This document shows, one piece after another, positions 1 to 7,587 of a stretch of DNA of 64,000 nucleotides (position 1 is the stretch's first letter; the number at the start of each line of letters is the position of its first letter). The DNA is taken from assembly GCA_029210325.1 (NCBI GenBank), contig JARGPU010000004.1, forward strand, positions 1 through 64,000, in the 5' to 3' direction. Under the pieces are notes generated by a model. It had not been told where the DNA came from, ran no database searches, and saw nothing but the letters and a program-made list of their open reading frames with translations. This DNA comes from Alcanivoracaceae bacterium (GTDB taxonomy: Bacteria; Pseudomonadota; Gammaproteobacteria; Pseudomonadales; Alcanivoracaceae). Position numbers and translations under genes: made by a program.

Positions 1-65
1 AGACACGCCAGATTTAGGTTCTGGTGCCGAGAGGCGTGGGGGTTCAAGTCCCTCCTGGCGCACCA
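1..65 (+). tRNA. tRNA-Leu(UAG), 3' part
   Basis: This is the 3' portion of a class II leucine tRNA; the 5' acceptor strand and most of the D arm lie before the window. The anticodon arm has stem CCAGA/TCTGG and loop TTTAGGT, which gives anticodon TAG. It is followed by a variable arm (TGCCGAGAGGCG) and a T arm containing GGTTCAAGTCC. The CCA end is encoded, with A62 as the discriminator base. The anticodon arm sequence matches the leuW type of gammaproteobacteria. Confidence 0.95.
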
Positions 66-191
66 TTTAAGTAGTGCCTTCCTGTGTTAACTCTCTTTTC
101 CACAAGCAAGTGGTAACTGGCGGTCATTCTCATCTCCGTTAACTTTCTGCATTATTACGGGCCAGCCATGCTTTGCAGTCCAGGAACCCGT

Positions 192-1517
192 ATGCGCATT
201 CTGTTTTCCCTATTAGCTGTTGTTCTGATGTTCGTGGCCGGCTCAGCCGCTGCCATGACCCTGTCCGATGCATTTCAGAGAGCGATACAGCATGACCCAG
301 CCATTCCCCAGTCGCTGGCGATCTACAATGCTCAGCGCTATGACTCTGGCCAGGTGGCCGGACAGCGTCTGCTGCAGCTGAATGCCTATGGGCAGGCTTA
401 TCATGGCAAAAGCGAATACGACAGCAACATTCCCGGGTTCGGTGCCGGGGAAAGTAGCGGCACTCAGTACGCCTATGGGGTGGAGGCACGTCAGCCCCTG
501 TTTCGCCGTGACTGGCTGGCATTAGGCCGGCAGGGCAAGGCGCTGGATGAGCTGGCGGAAGTGGGCAAGCAGGATCGTATTCAGCGCATGGTGCTGCGTC
601 TGGCAGACCGTTACTTCGGTGTACTGCGGGAAATCGAGAATCTCGAGCTGGCGCTATCCGAGCGCGAGTCCATGGCCAAGGCGCTGGAGGATACCCGCAA
701 CCGGCATCAGGCCGGCGTGGTGGCGGAAACCGACCTGCGCGAGGCGCAGGCCCGTTTCGATCTTGCCCGAGCTCAGGCCATGCGTGCTGAGGTGGCACTG
801 ACTTCAGCCCGGGCGGCGCTGCATGAGCTGACCAACAATGGTCAGGCGCCGTTGCCGCGGTTACGCAGTGATGCGGTGTTGCCCCAGCTCGATCCTGCCT
901 CAGAGGAAGAGTGGGTGGCGCTGGCCCGGGACAAAAGTCTGCTGCTGCTTGAGGCCAGAGAGAATGTGAAGGTGAGTAAGTCTGTGCTGAGTAGCAGTCG
1001 CTCGGCTTACTCCCCGACCCTGGATGCGGTGGCCAGATATCAGTACAACGACACCACCGACTTTGATGATGGCCAGGAGCGTACCGATACGGTTGTTGGC
1101 CTTGAGCTCAATGTGCCACTGGTTAACGGTGGCATGATGCGGGCCCGTAGTCGCCAAGCGTCTTACCAGTATGAGGCGGCCCGAGCAGAATTGGCGCGGC
1201 TGGATCTGGAAACCGAGCGCAGCATTCGTCAGTTATATCGCGAAGTTGAGGCGGACAGGTTGCAGGCGGAGGCGCTTGGTATGGCGGTGGAGTCTGCCAC
1301 GCTGGCGCGAGTGGCCACCAGCAATGGCTATGATGCAGGCACACGCACCATTCTTGATGTTCTGGACGCAGAAAGCCGGCTGGCCGATGCCAAGCGTAAC
1401 TATGCCAGCTCCCGTTTCGCCTTTCTGATCAACTTGCTGAATCTGCATTATCAGGCGGGGGTGCTGACTGCAGACCAGCTGAGCGCCCTGGATGGCTTGC
1501 TGGTGATGGCTCCCTGA
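192..1517 (+). CDS. TolC-family outer membrane channel protein
   Basis: Outer membrane factor that forms the exit duct of a type I secretion system or a tripartite efflux pump. The protein has a signal peptide (MRILFSLLAVVLMFVAGSAA) and then the two long coiled-coil repeats of the family. TolC-like signatures include RLADRYFGVLR, the ARF...A segment in the first repeat, and YDAGTRTILDVLDAE in the second, which matches the family G-T-x-x-x-x-D-V-L motif. It is 441 residues, within the usual range. An in-frame ATG eight codons upstream exists, but the start at 192 has AGGA about 7 bases ahead and begins the signal peptide directly. No inner-membrane pump lies next to it, so the partner is encoded elsewhere. 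The following gene converges with only 4 bases between stops. Confidence 0.9.
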   Translation: MRILFSLLAVVLMFVAGSAAAMTLSDAFQRAIQHDPAIPQSLAIYNAQRYDSGQVAGQRLLQLNAYGQAYHGKSEYDSNIPGFGAGESSGTQYAYGVEARQPLFRRDWLALGRQGKALDELAEVGKQDRIQRMVLRLADRYFGVLREIENLELALSERESMAKALEDTRNRHQAGVVAETDLREAQARFDLARAQAMRAEVALTSARAALHELTNNGQAPLPRLRSDAVLPQLDPASEEEWVALARDKSLLLLEARENVKVSKSVLSSSRSAYSPTLDAVARYQYNDTTDFDDGQERTDTVVGLELNVPLVNGGMMRARSRQASYQYEAARAELARLDLETERSIRQLYREVEADRLQAEALGMAVESATLARVATSNGYDAGTRTILDVLDAESRLADAKRNYASSRFAFLINLLNLHYQAGVLTADQLSALDGLLVMAP

Positions 1518-1521
1518 TCAG

Positions 1522-1983
1522 TCAGGAAGCTTCGTTAGTGACGCGCAGGTGAGCGCGCTCGTGGTGGGCGCAGGACAGTGCGTGAAACTCGGCGCTGATA
1601 AGATCGTACAGCTCACGGGCCGACAGACCCTGGGCCTGACGGCGCGCTTGCAGACCAAAGGCGTTCCAGTCCAGTCGCCTGCTGCCCGCTGCCTTGAGCA
1701 GTTCGGGCACCCACCCTGGAGGAGAGAATTCCGGTTGCAGACGCAGGTTCTGGTAAGTCATTTGCTGGCGTAGAAGAGCGGCGTCACTGACCTCAAGATA
1801 GTTATCCACCACCAGGCAGAGCAGCTGGTCCAGCCGGCGCCAGACAGTACGTTTTTCATTGTCCTGATAGCGGTTCCAGTCGACCACCTCGTGTAGAAAG
1901 CGCTTGCAGCCCCGGCAGACAGTGTCGCCGAAGGTGGTGGAGCAGACGCCAATGCAGGGAGTGCCAACGGGTTTCAGGGTCAT
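1522..1983 (-). CDS. DUF1289 domain protein
   Basis: Function unknown. Residues about 7-50 form a DUF1289 module with the cysteine pattern PCIGVCS...CRGCKRF and a following W-N/R-R helix (DWNRYQDNEKRTVWRRLDQLL), which looks like a small metal-binding fold. The remaining ~100 residues are an extension rich in R, L and W without a motif I recognise. DUF1289 proteins are often only 60-90 residues, so at 153 aa this is a long version. The start was placed at the ATG just before TLKPVGTPCIG because upstream codons in this frame do not resemble the family. It ends 4 bases from the tolC-like gene. Confidence 0.8.
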   Translation of the reverse strand: MTLKPVGTPCIGVCSTTFGDTVCRGCKRFLHEVVDWNRYQDNEKRTVWRRLDQLLCLVVDNYLEVSDAALLRQQMTYQNLRLQPEFSPPGWVPELLKAAGSRRLDWNAFGLQARRQAQGLSARELYDLISAEFHALSCAHHERAHLRVTNEAS

Positions 1984-2118
1984 GAAGCAGGTCTGTGTCT
2001 GGAAGAATTTAGGATCTGTTGTCGATTGTCGGCCATTGAGTCGCGGGGGTAAATGGGCGATAGTAAGCGCCTGACCACGCTCGCCGGGGTCCATAAGAAT
2101 AAAGTCGGAGAAAACAAG

Positions 2119-2754
2119 ATGTTACCCCGTTTCCTTGGTGTCCTTTCCGTGTCTGCACTATTCATGCTGTCCGCGTGCGCGGGAGTGAAGATTGGTGTGC
2201 CTACCACGAGTGGAGCTTTTCTCGCGGCAGCTGAGGGTAAGGTGTTCGAACCGATGGATACACTGGATCCGCGTAATGCGATGATCTATGTGTATCGCCC
2301 CACTAATCAGTGGGGCTACGAAGAAATTCAGGCGCCGACTTTCTTTATCGAAAGTACGCAGATTTTCGGTTTGAAGAGTGGTGCTTATTCGTGGCTGGAA
2401 GTGCACGGTGGTCGTTACGACTTTTATGCCCGTCGGCCGCTCAGCATGCTTTTTCTGAAAACTATTTTCGAGATACCGATGGAGGTAGAGGGCGGTAAGG
2501 TCTATTACTTCCGTTATTCAGAAGACAAGCCGCTGGTGCTGGAAGAGTTGGTCGTTGATGCGGATCAGTATATGCAGGCAGGGCCCCTGCAGCAGGTGCC
2601 GGAAGCTGTGGCAATGCGTGAGCTGAAAAATCTGCGTCTTGATGAAATGGGATTGTATTATGGGGGTGAGTCCTATGAAGAGCCGCGCTGGGCGCCGTTC
2701 TTTACCTTCCCGGAAGAGCTCCCTGACGAGCAGCTACCAGTTGCCAACAACTAA
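2119..2754 (+). CDS. DUF2846-type lipoprotein
   Basis: Probable periplasm-facing lipoprotein of unknown function. The N-terminus is a lipoprotein signal peptide with lipobox LSAC, so mature Cys is around residue 20. The body carries the DUF2846-like pattern: NAMIYVYRP near residue 55, then a strand containing GAYSWLEVHGGRYDFYARR, which resembles a small beta-rich fold in which a bulky molecule's properties are set by the lipoprotein. The start at 2119 is preceded by GGAG (CGGAGAAAACAAG); an upstream in-frame ATG would place the signal peptide in the middle of the protein. The gene is followed at once by a strong bidirectional terminator, so it is probably monocistronic. Confidence 0.8.
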   Translation: MLPRFLGVLSVSALFMLSACAGVKIGVPTTSGAFLAAAEGKVFEPMDTLDPRNAMIYVYRPTNQWGYEEIQAPTFFIESTQIFGLKSGAYSWLEVHGGRYDFYARRPLSMLFLKTIFEIPMEVEGGKVYYFRYSEDKPLVLEELVVDADQYMQAGPLQQVPEAVAMRELKNLRLDEMGLYYGGESYEEPRWAPFFTFPEELPDEQLPVANN

Positions 2755-2760
2755 CAAACA

Positions 2761-2789
2761 AAAAAAGGGGCCTTAAGGCCCCTTTTTTT
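2761..2789. terminator. bidirectional rho-independent terminator
   Basis: Perfect stem GGGGCC-TTAA-GGCCCC flanked by an A-run on the left and a T-run on the right. It therefore works for the lipoprotein gene (+) and for the convergent thioesterase gene (-). Confidence 0.95.
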
Positions 2790-2799
2790 GCTATGTAGA

Positions 2800-3321
2800 T
2801 CAGTTTTCGGTGTAGCGTTTTTTGGTCATTAACAGCTTTTTCCACTGTTCTACATACTCGGGCAAGGCTGGTGATTGCAGGTTCATGCCTGTCATTTCCT
2901 GAACGGCCTGCGGACTGATAGGTTTGCCGCCGTACTGATGCACCACGCGCAACAGGGCATGGGTATGTAACTTTCCCTGAGACATGAATCGCTGGTCGAA
3001 GTACAAGTACTTGTCATCCCAGCCCAATACCCGTGTTTCAAGAGAAAACTGCTGATAAGGACGCAGCTCACGCACGTAAGCGATTTCAGTATTTGCTACC
3101 ACCACGTTACAGCGCGCCTGCAGCATCTTATCGAGTAGACCAGTGGACACCGCATGCTCCAGTCTGGCCCGATCCATAAACTTGAGATACTTGGCGTTAT
3201 TCAGGTGCATGTTCAGGTCAATATCGAACAGGCCAACCCGGAACTCCATGGAGACCGTATCAAATAGACTGTGTGTCGGTGGTCTTTTACGCCGCAGCGC
3301 AGCACTGATCATTTCCAGCAT
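2800..3321 (-). CDS. THEM6-like acyl-CoA thioesterase (hot-dog fold)
   Basis: Predicted thioesterase of the 4HBT/THEM6 group, 173 aa. The segment VGLFDIDLNMHLNNAKYLKFMDRARLEH carries the hot-dog signature in which an Asp lies before the central helix (D-x-N-x-H-x-N-N). THEM6-like features follow: VVVANTEIAYVRELRPYQQF, then the W-D-x-K-Y-L-Y-F-D-Q-R-F strand. The substrate cannot be read from sequence. The start has a strong purine-rich Shine-Dalgarno (AGGGGGGAAG). It is transcribed alone and shares the downstream terminator with the convergent lipoprotein gene. Confidence 0.85.
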   Translation of the reverse strand: MLEMISAALRRKRPPTHSLFDTVSMEFRVGLFDIDLNMHLNNAKYLKFMDRARLEHAVSTGLLDKMLQARCNVVVANTEIAYVRELRPYQQFSLETRVLGWDDKYLYFDQRFMSQGKLHTHALLRVVHQYGGKPISPQAVQEMTGMNLQSPALPEYVEQWKKLLMTKKRYTEN

Positions 3322-3540
3322 TGCTTCCCCCCTGATTGTCGGAGCAATGTCTTCGAAGTCACCGAGTATAAGAAGGTCGCCTGATTATATCCATGGTCAA
3401 TTGGTATCGGTTTGGATTCCTTCGAGGGCGCCGGGTGACCGCCAGCGGCACAGGCTGAGCGTTTCGGTAATGGACGTTGGCCAGCAGGGGGTTGCTATAC
3501 TCCGGGCCCTGATGATTGTTTGGGCGAGACGGGAGTTATC

Positions 3541-4311
3541 ATGGAAATCAGTCAGGTTGTTGCAGTTATTACCGGTGGAGCATCGGGGTTGGGGCGTGCT
3601 ACGGCAGAGGCCATTGTTGCCCGGGGTGGCAAGGTCATGATTCTGGACCGTGATGCCCAGCGTGGGGCAGAAACCGTTGCCGAGCTTGGTGCTAACGCCG
3701 ATTTTTTCGAAACTGACGTTACTCTGGAAGATTCGGTCCAGGCAGCGATTGCCCGCACCGTGGAAAAGTTCGGTGCGATCCATGTCTGTGTCAACTGTGC
3801 AGGGGTTGGTTCGGCAATGAAGACGGTTGGCCGCGAGAACGTTCCGCATAATCTGGGGGTGTTTGAGACGGTGGTCAAAATTAATCTGATTGGCACTTTC
3901 AACGTGCTGCGTCTGGCCGCTGCGGCGATGGCTAGTAACGAAGGCAATGACGATGGTGAGCGTGGCGTAATCGTTAACACTGCTTCGGTGGCGGCATTTG
4001 ATGGTCAGGTGGGCCAGGTGGCTTACGCGGCCACCAAAGGTGGCGTGGTCGGCATGACCTTGCCGATTGCCCGGGATCTGGCTCCGCTAGGCATCCGTTG
4101 CAATACCATCGCCCCGGGTATTTTTAATACTCCGCTGATGAATGCAGCCCCGGATAAGGTCAAGCAGCCGCTGATCGACATGACCCAGTTCCCCAAGCGT
4201 CTTGGTCATCCACCGGAATACGCCGCGCTGGTCTGCCATATGATTGAGAATCGCTTTCTTAATGGCGAAACCGTGCGCATCGATGGCGCCATTCGGATGC
4301 AGCCTCGATAA
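3541..4311 (+). CDS. SDR dehydrogenase, 3-hydroxyacyl-CoA dehydrogenase type 2-like
   Basis: Classical short-chain dehydrogenase, 256 aa. The N-terminal NAD-binding motif is TGGASGLG, followed by NCAG at about residue 87. The catalytic residues are visible as Ser in NTASVAAFDGQ and Y-x-x-x-K in AYAATKG. The closing loop NTIAPGIFNTPL and overall spacing match HSD17B10/type 2 3-hydroxyacyl-CoA dehydrogenases (oxidation of 3-hydroxyacyl-CoA in beta-oxidation of branched or straight chains). Proteins of this type are common in fatty-acid degraders. The ATG at 3541 has GGGAG a few bases upstream; a TTG seven codons earlier is less likely. A strong terminator follows, so it is monocistronic. Confidence 0.85.
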   Translation: MEISQVVAVITGGASGLGRATAEAIVARGGKVMILDRDAQRGAETVAELGANADFFETDVTLEDSVQAAIARTVEKFGAIHVCVNCAGVGSAMKTVGRENVPHNLGVFETVVKINLIGTFNVLRLAAAAMASNEGNDDGERGVIVNTASVAAFDGQVGQVAYAATKGGVVGMTLPIARDLAPLGIRCNTIAPGIFNTPLMNAAPDKVKQPLIDMTQFPKRLGHPPEYAALVCHMIENRFLNGETVRIDGAIRMQPR

Positions 4312-4342
4312 TTCTATCTTATTGATTTTATTGTTTTTACTG

Positions 4343-4379
4343 AGAAAGCCGGGGCGTGAGCCCCGGCTTTCTGCTTTTC
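4343..4379 (+). terminator. rho-independent terminator after SDR gene
   Basis: Perfect 13-bp stem AGAAAGCCGGGGC / GCCCCGGCTTTCT with a GTGA tetraloop, followed by a T-rich tail (GCTTTT). Confidence 0.93.
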
Positions 4380-4522
4380 CATATTAATTTGTCACAATTT
4401 CGTTTCGTCCCGTGGTTACGCCTGTCATCTGCTTATTGCTATGGTCATCCGTATTGCCGGCATTTATCGGCAAAGCACCGTTGCTTAGGGTGTCTGGCGT
4501 CAACAGAAAAGAGGGGCTTGTC

Positions 4523-4783
4523 ATGCTGATCAAGTATTTGAACGATCTCGACCGGGCTGTACAGCGCGCCCGATTGACTAAGGATAATGAGTCCGTTGGT
4601 CGTTGTATGGATTGCGTGGCGGTGCTGCAGGACTATCTGGCAAGTCAGGTGGAGCCGGTGCAGCGAAAGGGCTTTGAGATTATGGAGCACCTTCTGCCAG
4701 ACGATTTTGACCTGTGGGCCGCCAATTGGATGTCTGCCCGCAGTAGGCAAGTACCGATGTCACGGGCGGCCGGAGCGCTGTAA
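4523..4783 (+). CDS. small hypothetical protein
   Basis: An 86-residue protein I do not recognise. It begins MLIKYLNDLDRAVQRARLTK and contains two cysteines (GRCMDCVAVLQDYL), then an amphipathic stretch and a W-rich C-terminus (FDLWAANWMSARSRQ). No signal peptide or membrane segment is seen, so it is probably cytoplasmic and mostly helical. The start was chosen because GAGGGG lies about 6 bases upstream and because the preceding codons in the frame look non-coding. Its 3' end overlaps the end of dinB by 24 bases on the opposite strand. Confidence 0.6.
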   Translation: MLIKYLNDLDRAVQRARLTKDNESVGRCMDCVAVLQDYLASQVEPVQRKGFEIMEHLLPDDFDLWAANWMSARSRQVPMSRAAGAL

Positions 4784-5869
4784 CGCCAACGCTGCCTGCT
4801 TTTCCTCTGGAAACAAGTCCTGCTGGCGTGCCGGTAGGGCGTCCTTCAGGCGCAGGCCTATTCCCAGTAATCGGATCGCTCCCGGTCGGCGTTGCCACTG
4901 GGAGCGGATCAGGTTTTCAAATACCTCCCGATCTGCCACCCCGCCCGGTGTTTCACAGGTGGCGCTGGTGAAGTCGTCATAGCGCACCTTGATATACAGA
5001 CCATTAACCAGATAGTGGTTGTCCAGATTGGCCAGACGCCGGCTCAGGGCCTCTTCCAGTGCCGGCAGGACCGCTAGCCAGTGGTGCAGGGCCGGTAAGT
5101 TTTCCGCAAAGGTACGTTCCACACTGACGGATTTTCGTCGTCGGTTGTTATGCACCGGGCGGTCGTCCTCGCCGCGGCAGAGATGCCACAGGCGCTCACC
5201 GAAACTGCCGAAGTGCTGGCCTAGTTCCAGCCGTGACAGTGTTTGCAGATCGGCGCAGTGGCGCACACCAAGCTGATGCATTTTGTCGGCGGTGACCCGG
5301 CCGACGCCAAAGATGTTCTCCACCGGCAGAGCGCCGATAAAATCACTGACTTGCTCCGGTCGGATAACGAATAAGCCATCCGGTTTGCGCCAGTCGCTGG
5401 CGATCTTGGCAAGAAATTTGTTCGGCGCCACTCCAGCAGATACCGTAATACCCACTTCTACTCGAACTTGCTGGCGCAGCGCTTCGGCTATGCGAGTGGC
5501 GCTGTTCTGGAATTGCTGGCAATCACTGACATCAAGAAAGGCCTCGTCAAGGGAAAGCGGCTCGATTCGATCGGTGAAACGTTTGAAAACGGTGTGGATC
5601 TGCTCGGATACTCGCCGGTATTTGTCGAAATCCGGTTTGAGAATGACCAGATCGGGACACATGCGCAGGGCTTGAGCGGAGGCCATGGCGGAGCGCACGC
5701 CGTCACGGCGTGCTACATAGTTGCAGGTGGCGATCACTCCGCGACGGCCCGGATCGCCGCCCACGGCCACCGGGCGGCCTCGTAATGACGGGTTGTCACG
5801 CACTTCCACGGCGGCATAGAAGCAGTCGCAGTCGATATGGATGATTTTTCGTGATGGTGTCGTGGCCAT
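4760..5869 (-). CDS. dinB: DNA polymerase IV (Y family)
   Basis: Error-prone translesion polymerase, 369 aa, close to the usual ~350. Palm residues are visible: KIIHIDCDCFYAAVE carries the first catalytic Asp and the steric-gate region, and PLSLDEAFLDVSD carries the second Asp/Glu pair. RRGVIATCNYVARRDGVRSAM matches the fingers. The little-finger region ends with a helix-hairpin-like GVGRVTADKMHQLG and the C-terminal SVSVERTFAENL. The tail AGRQQDLFPEE resembles a beta-clamp binding motif (QxDLF), as expected for Pol IV. The start was set at ATG before ATTPSRKIIH. No convincing LexA box was found in the 83 bases between it and the divergent monooxygenase gene. Confidence 0.95.
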   Translation of the reverse strand: MATTPSRKIIHIDCDCFYAAVEVRDNPSLRGRPVAVGGDPGRRGVIATCNYVARRDGVRSAMASAQALRMCPDLVILKPDFDKYRRVSEQIHTVFKRFTDRIEPLSLDEAFLDVSDCQQFQNSATRIAEALRQQVRVEVGITVSAGVAPNKFLAKIASDWRKPDGLFVIRPEQVSDFIGALPVENIFGVGRVTADKMHQLGVRHCADLQTLSRLELGQHFGSFGERLWHLCRGEDDRPVHNNRRRKSVSVERTFAENLPALHHWLAVLPALEEALSRRLANLDNHYLVNGLYIKVRYDDFTSATCETPGGVADREVFENLIRSQWQRRPGAIRLLGIGLRLKDALPARQQDLFPEEKQAALALQRSGRP

Positions 5870-5952
5870 GCTTTGGCTAGCCTTGTCTGCTAACAAATAG
5901 TCGGCAAGCAAATATTCCGGGTACGGGTGGCAATCATAGCAGGGAGTATTGA

Positions 5953-7587
5953 ATGAATCTGATGCCGCGTCGTTCGGCGGTTTTAATCGTCGGTGCGGGT
6001 CCCACAGGTCTTACCCTGGCAATACGGCTGCGTCAGCTGGGAGTGGATTGTCTGGTGATTGATCGGCTGGCTGAGCCGATGCCCTGGTCCCGGGCGTTGG
6101 GCTTGCATGCTCGCACCCTGGAGGTATTTCATGGACTCGGTGTGCTGGCTGCCATACGCCGACGCAGCACCGTGCAGACTGGAGTCATGGTCCACAATGA
6201 TCAGGGTCCGTTGCTGTCGCTGGACCTGACGACTCTGGATGCCCCCTTTCCATGGGTATTGTCCTGTCCCCAGACTGAGGTTGAGGCTGTGCTGGCGCAG
6301 CGTTTTGAGGAGCTGGGTGGACGCATCTGCCGGGGCGTTGAGCTGCAGTCGTTTACTCAGCATGGGGACCGTGTCGAGGCCCATTTGCGGATTGCTGCGG
6401 AGGACCATCAGCTGCAGTGTGAGCTGCTGGTGGGCTGCGATGGCGCCCATTCGCTAGTTCGTGAGGAACTAGGTGTCGGTTTTGATGGTGTGACAGAGAA
6501 GGATCACTTTCTGATTGCCGACCTGGCCATTGGTTGGTCGCTGTCGGCTACCAGTTCGCATGGCTTTCTGCTGCCTGAGGGTAGTTTGATTGCGTTACCC
6601 ATGCCGGACTGCTGGCGCTTGGTGATCAATCAGTCGGCCAGCGAAGATACTCAGGGTGAGGTGACACTGGAGCCCTTCCGTGAACGGCTCAGCGCAGCGC
6701 TGGGTGAGTGTCCGCCGCTTGGTGAGCCGCGTTGGCTGACGCGCTTCACTATTCACCGGCGGCTGGCCAGCCATTATCGTAAAAACCGTGTACTGCTGGC
6801 CGGTGATGCCTGTCATATCCAGAGTCCGCTGGGCGCCCAGGGGATGAATACCGGTATTGGCGACGCCTTTAATCTGGCCTGGAAGCTGGCCCTGTTTCTG
6901 CGTGGTATAGGCGGAGGCCAGCTGCTCGACAGCTATGAGCGCGAACGCCGGCCGGTGGCCCGGGCGATGCTCTACTCGGTGGATATTCTGTCGCGCTCCT
7001 CTTTTGCCCGTAACTTGCTGCTACGCACGGGCCGCGACTGGGTGCTGAAGTTTCTCAACGGTCATCCACGAATGGCGGCGGGCTTGTTGCGTCGTATCAG
7101 CCAGTTGGATACCGCTTACCGAGACTCCCCGCTGGTGGCACAGGGGCCCAGTGGCTGGTTAAGTGGCAAGGATGGGCCGCTGCCCGGCGAGCGTATGCCA
7201 GATGCGCACTTGCTTGGCGGCGGTGGTGAAGTGGCACTGGTGGACTTGTTGCAGGACCCGCGTCACTACTTGCTTATTCAACTTGATGCCGAGCCGGATC
7301 CCCAGCAACTGTTGACCGTCTATGCGTTGGCAGATCGGGTGCCCTCTGAATTTTCCGACTGGGTTAGTACTATCGTAATCAGTGGTCCGCAGCCTGTGGA
7401 AAGTTTACGTGAGTTGGCCGACTTTGACGTGTCCGTGCTGAGCGATCATAACGGAGATCTTGCGGCCCGTTATGGCAGCGGGGCGGCACTGTGGCTGATA
7501 CGCCCGGATGGCCATCTGGCCTACCGGGCGACGCTGTCAGATGGGGATCAATTGCTGGGCTGGTTACGCCAGTTGCGGCGTCGATAA
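5953..7587 (+). CDS. FAD-dependent aromatic-type monooxygenase
   Basis: Group A flavoprotein monooxygenase of the PHBH/pentachlorophenol hydroxylase family, 544 aa. The N-terminal Rossmann motif is VLIVGAGPTGLTLA. The DG motif LLVGCDGAHSLVRE lies near residue 165, and the GD motif GDACHIQSPLGAQGMNTG near 285. The last ~150 residues form a thioredoxin-like C-terminal domain (WLIRPDGHLAYRA) as in phenol-type hydroxylases. It probably uses NAD(P)H and O2 to hydroxylate an aromatic or related substrate, but no catabolic partner is nearby, so the substrate is unknown. It overlaps the end of the convergent protease gene by 40 bases. Confidence 0.88.
   Translation: MNLMPRRSAVLIVGAGPTGLTLAIRLRQLGVDCLVIDRLAEPMPWSRALGLHARTLEVFHGLGVLAAIRRRSTVQTGVMVHNDQGPLLSLDLTTLDAPFPWVLSCPQTEVEAVLAQRFEELGGRICRGVELQSFTQHGDRVEAHLRIAAEDHQLQCELLVGCDGAHSLVREELGVGFDGVTEKDHFLIADLAIGWSLSATSSHGFLLPEGSLIALPMPDCWRLVINQSASEDTQGEVTLEPFRERLSAALGECPPLGEPRWLTRFTIHRRLASHYRKNRVLLAGDACHIQSPLGAQGMNTGIGDAFNLAWKLALFLRGIGGGQLLDSYERERRPVARAMLYSVDILSRSSFARNLLLRTGRDWVLKFLNGHPRMAAGLLRRISQLDTAYRDSPLVAQGPSGWLSGKDGPLPGERMPDAHLLGGGGEVALVDLLQDPRHYLLIQLDAEPDPQQLLTVYALADRVPSEFSDWVSTIVISGPQPVESLRELADFDVSVLSDHNGDLAARYGSGAALWLIRPDGHLAYRATLSDGDQLLGWLRQLRRR

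Noticed and set aside
5870-5952. LexA/SOS box upstream of dinB
   Set aside because: No CTGT-N8-ACAG-like sequence is present between dinB and the divergent monooxygenase gene.
7548-7587. 40-bp convergent overlap of monooxygenase and protease genes as a regulatory antisense region
   Set aside because: Both reading frames are complete and the overlap is explained by dense packing; the 59-bp overlap of nitroreductase and LysR genes is similar.
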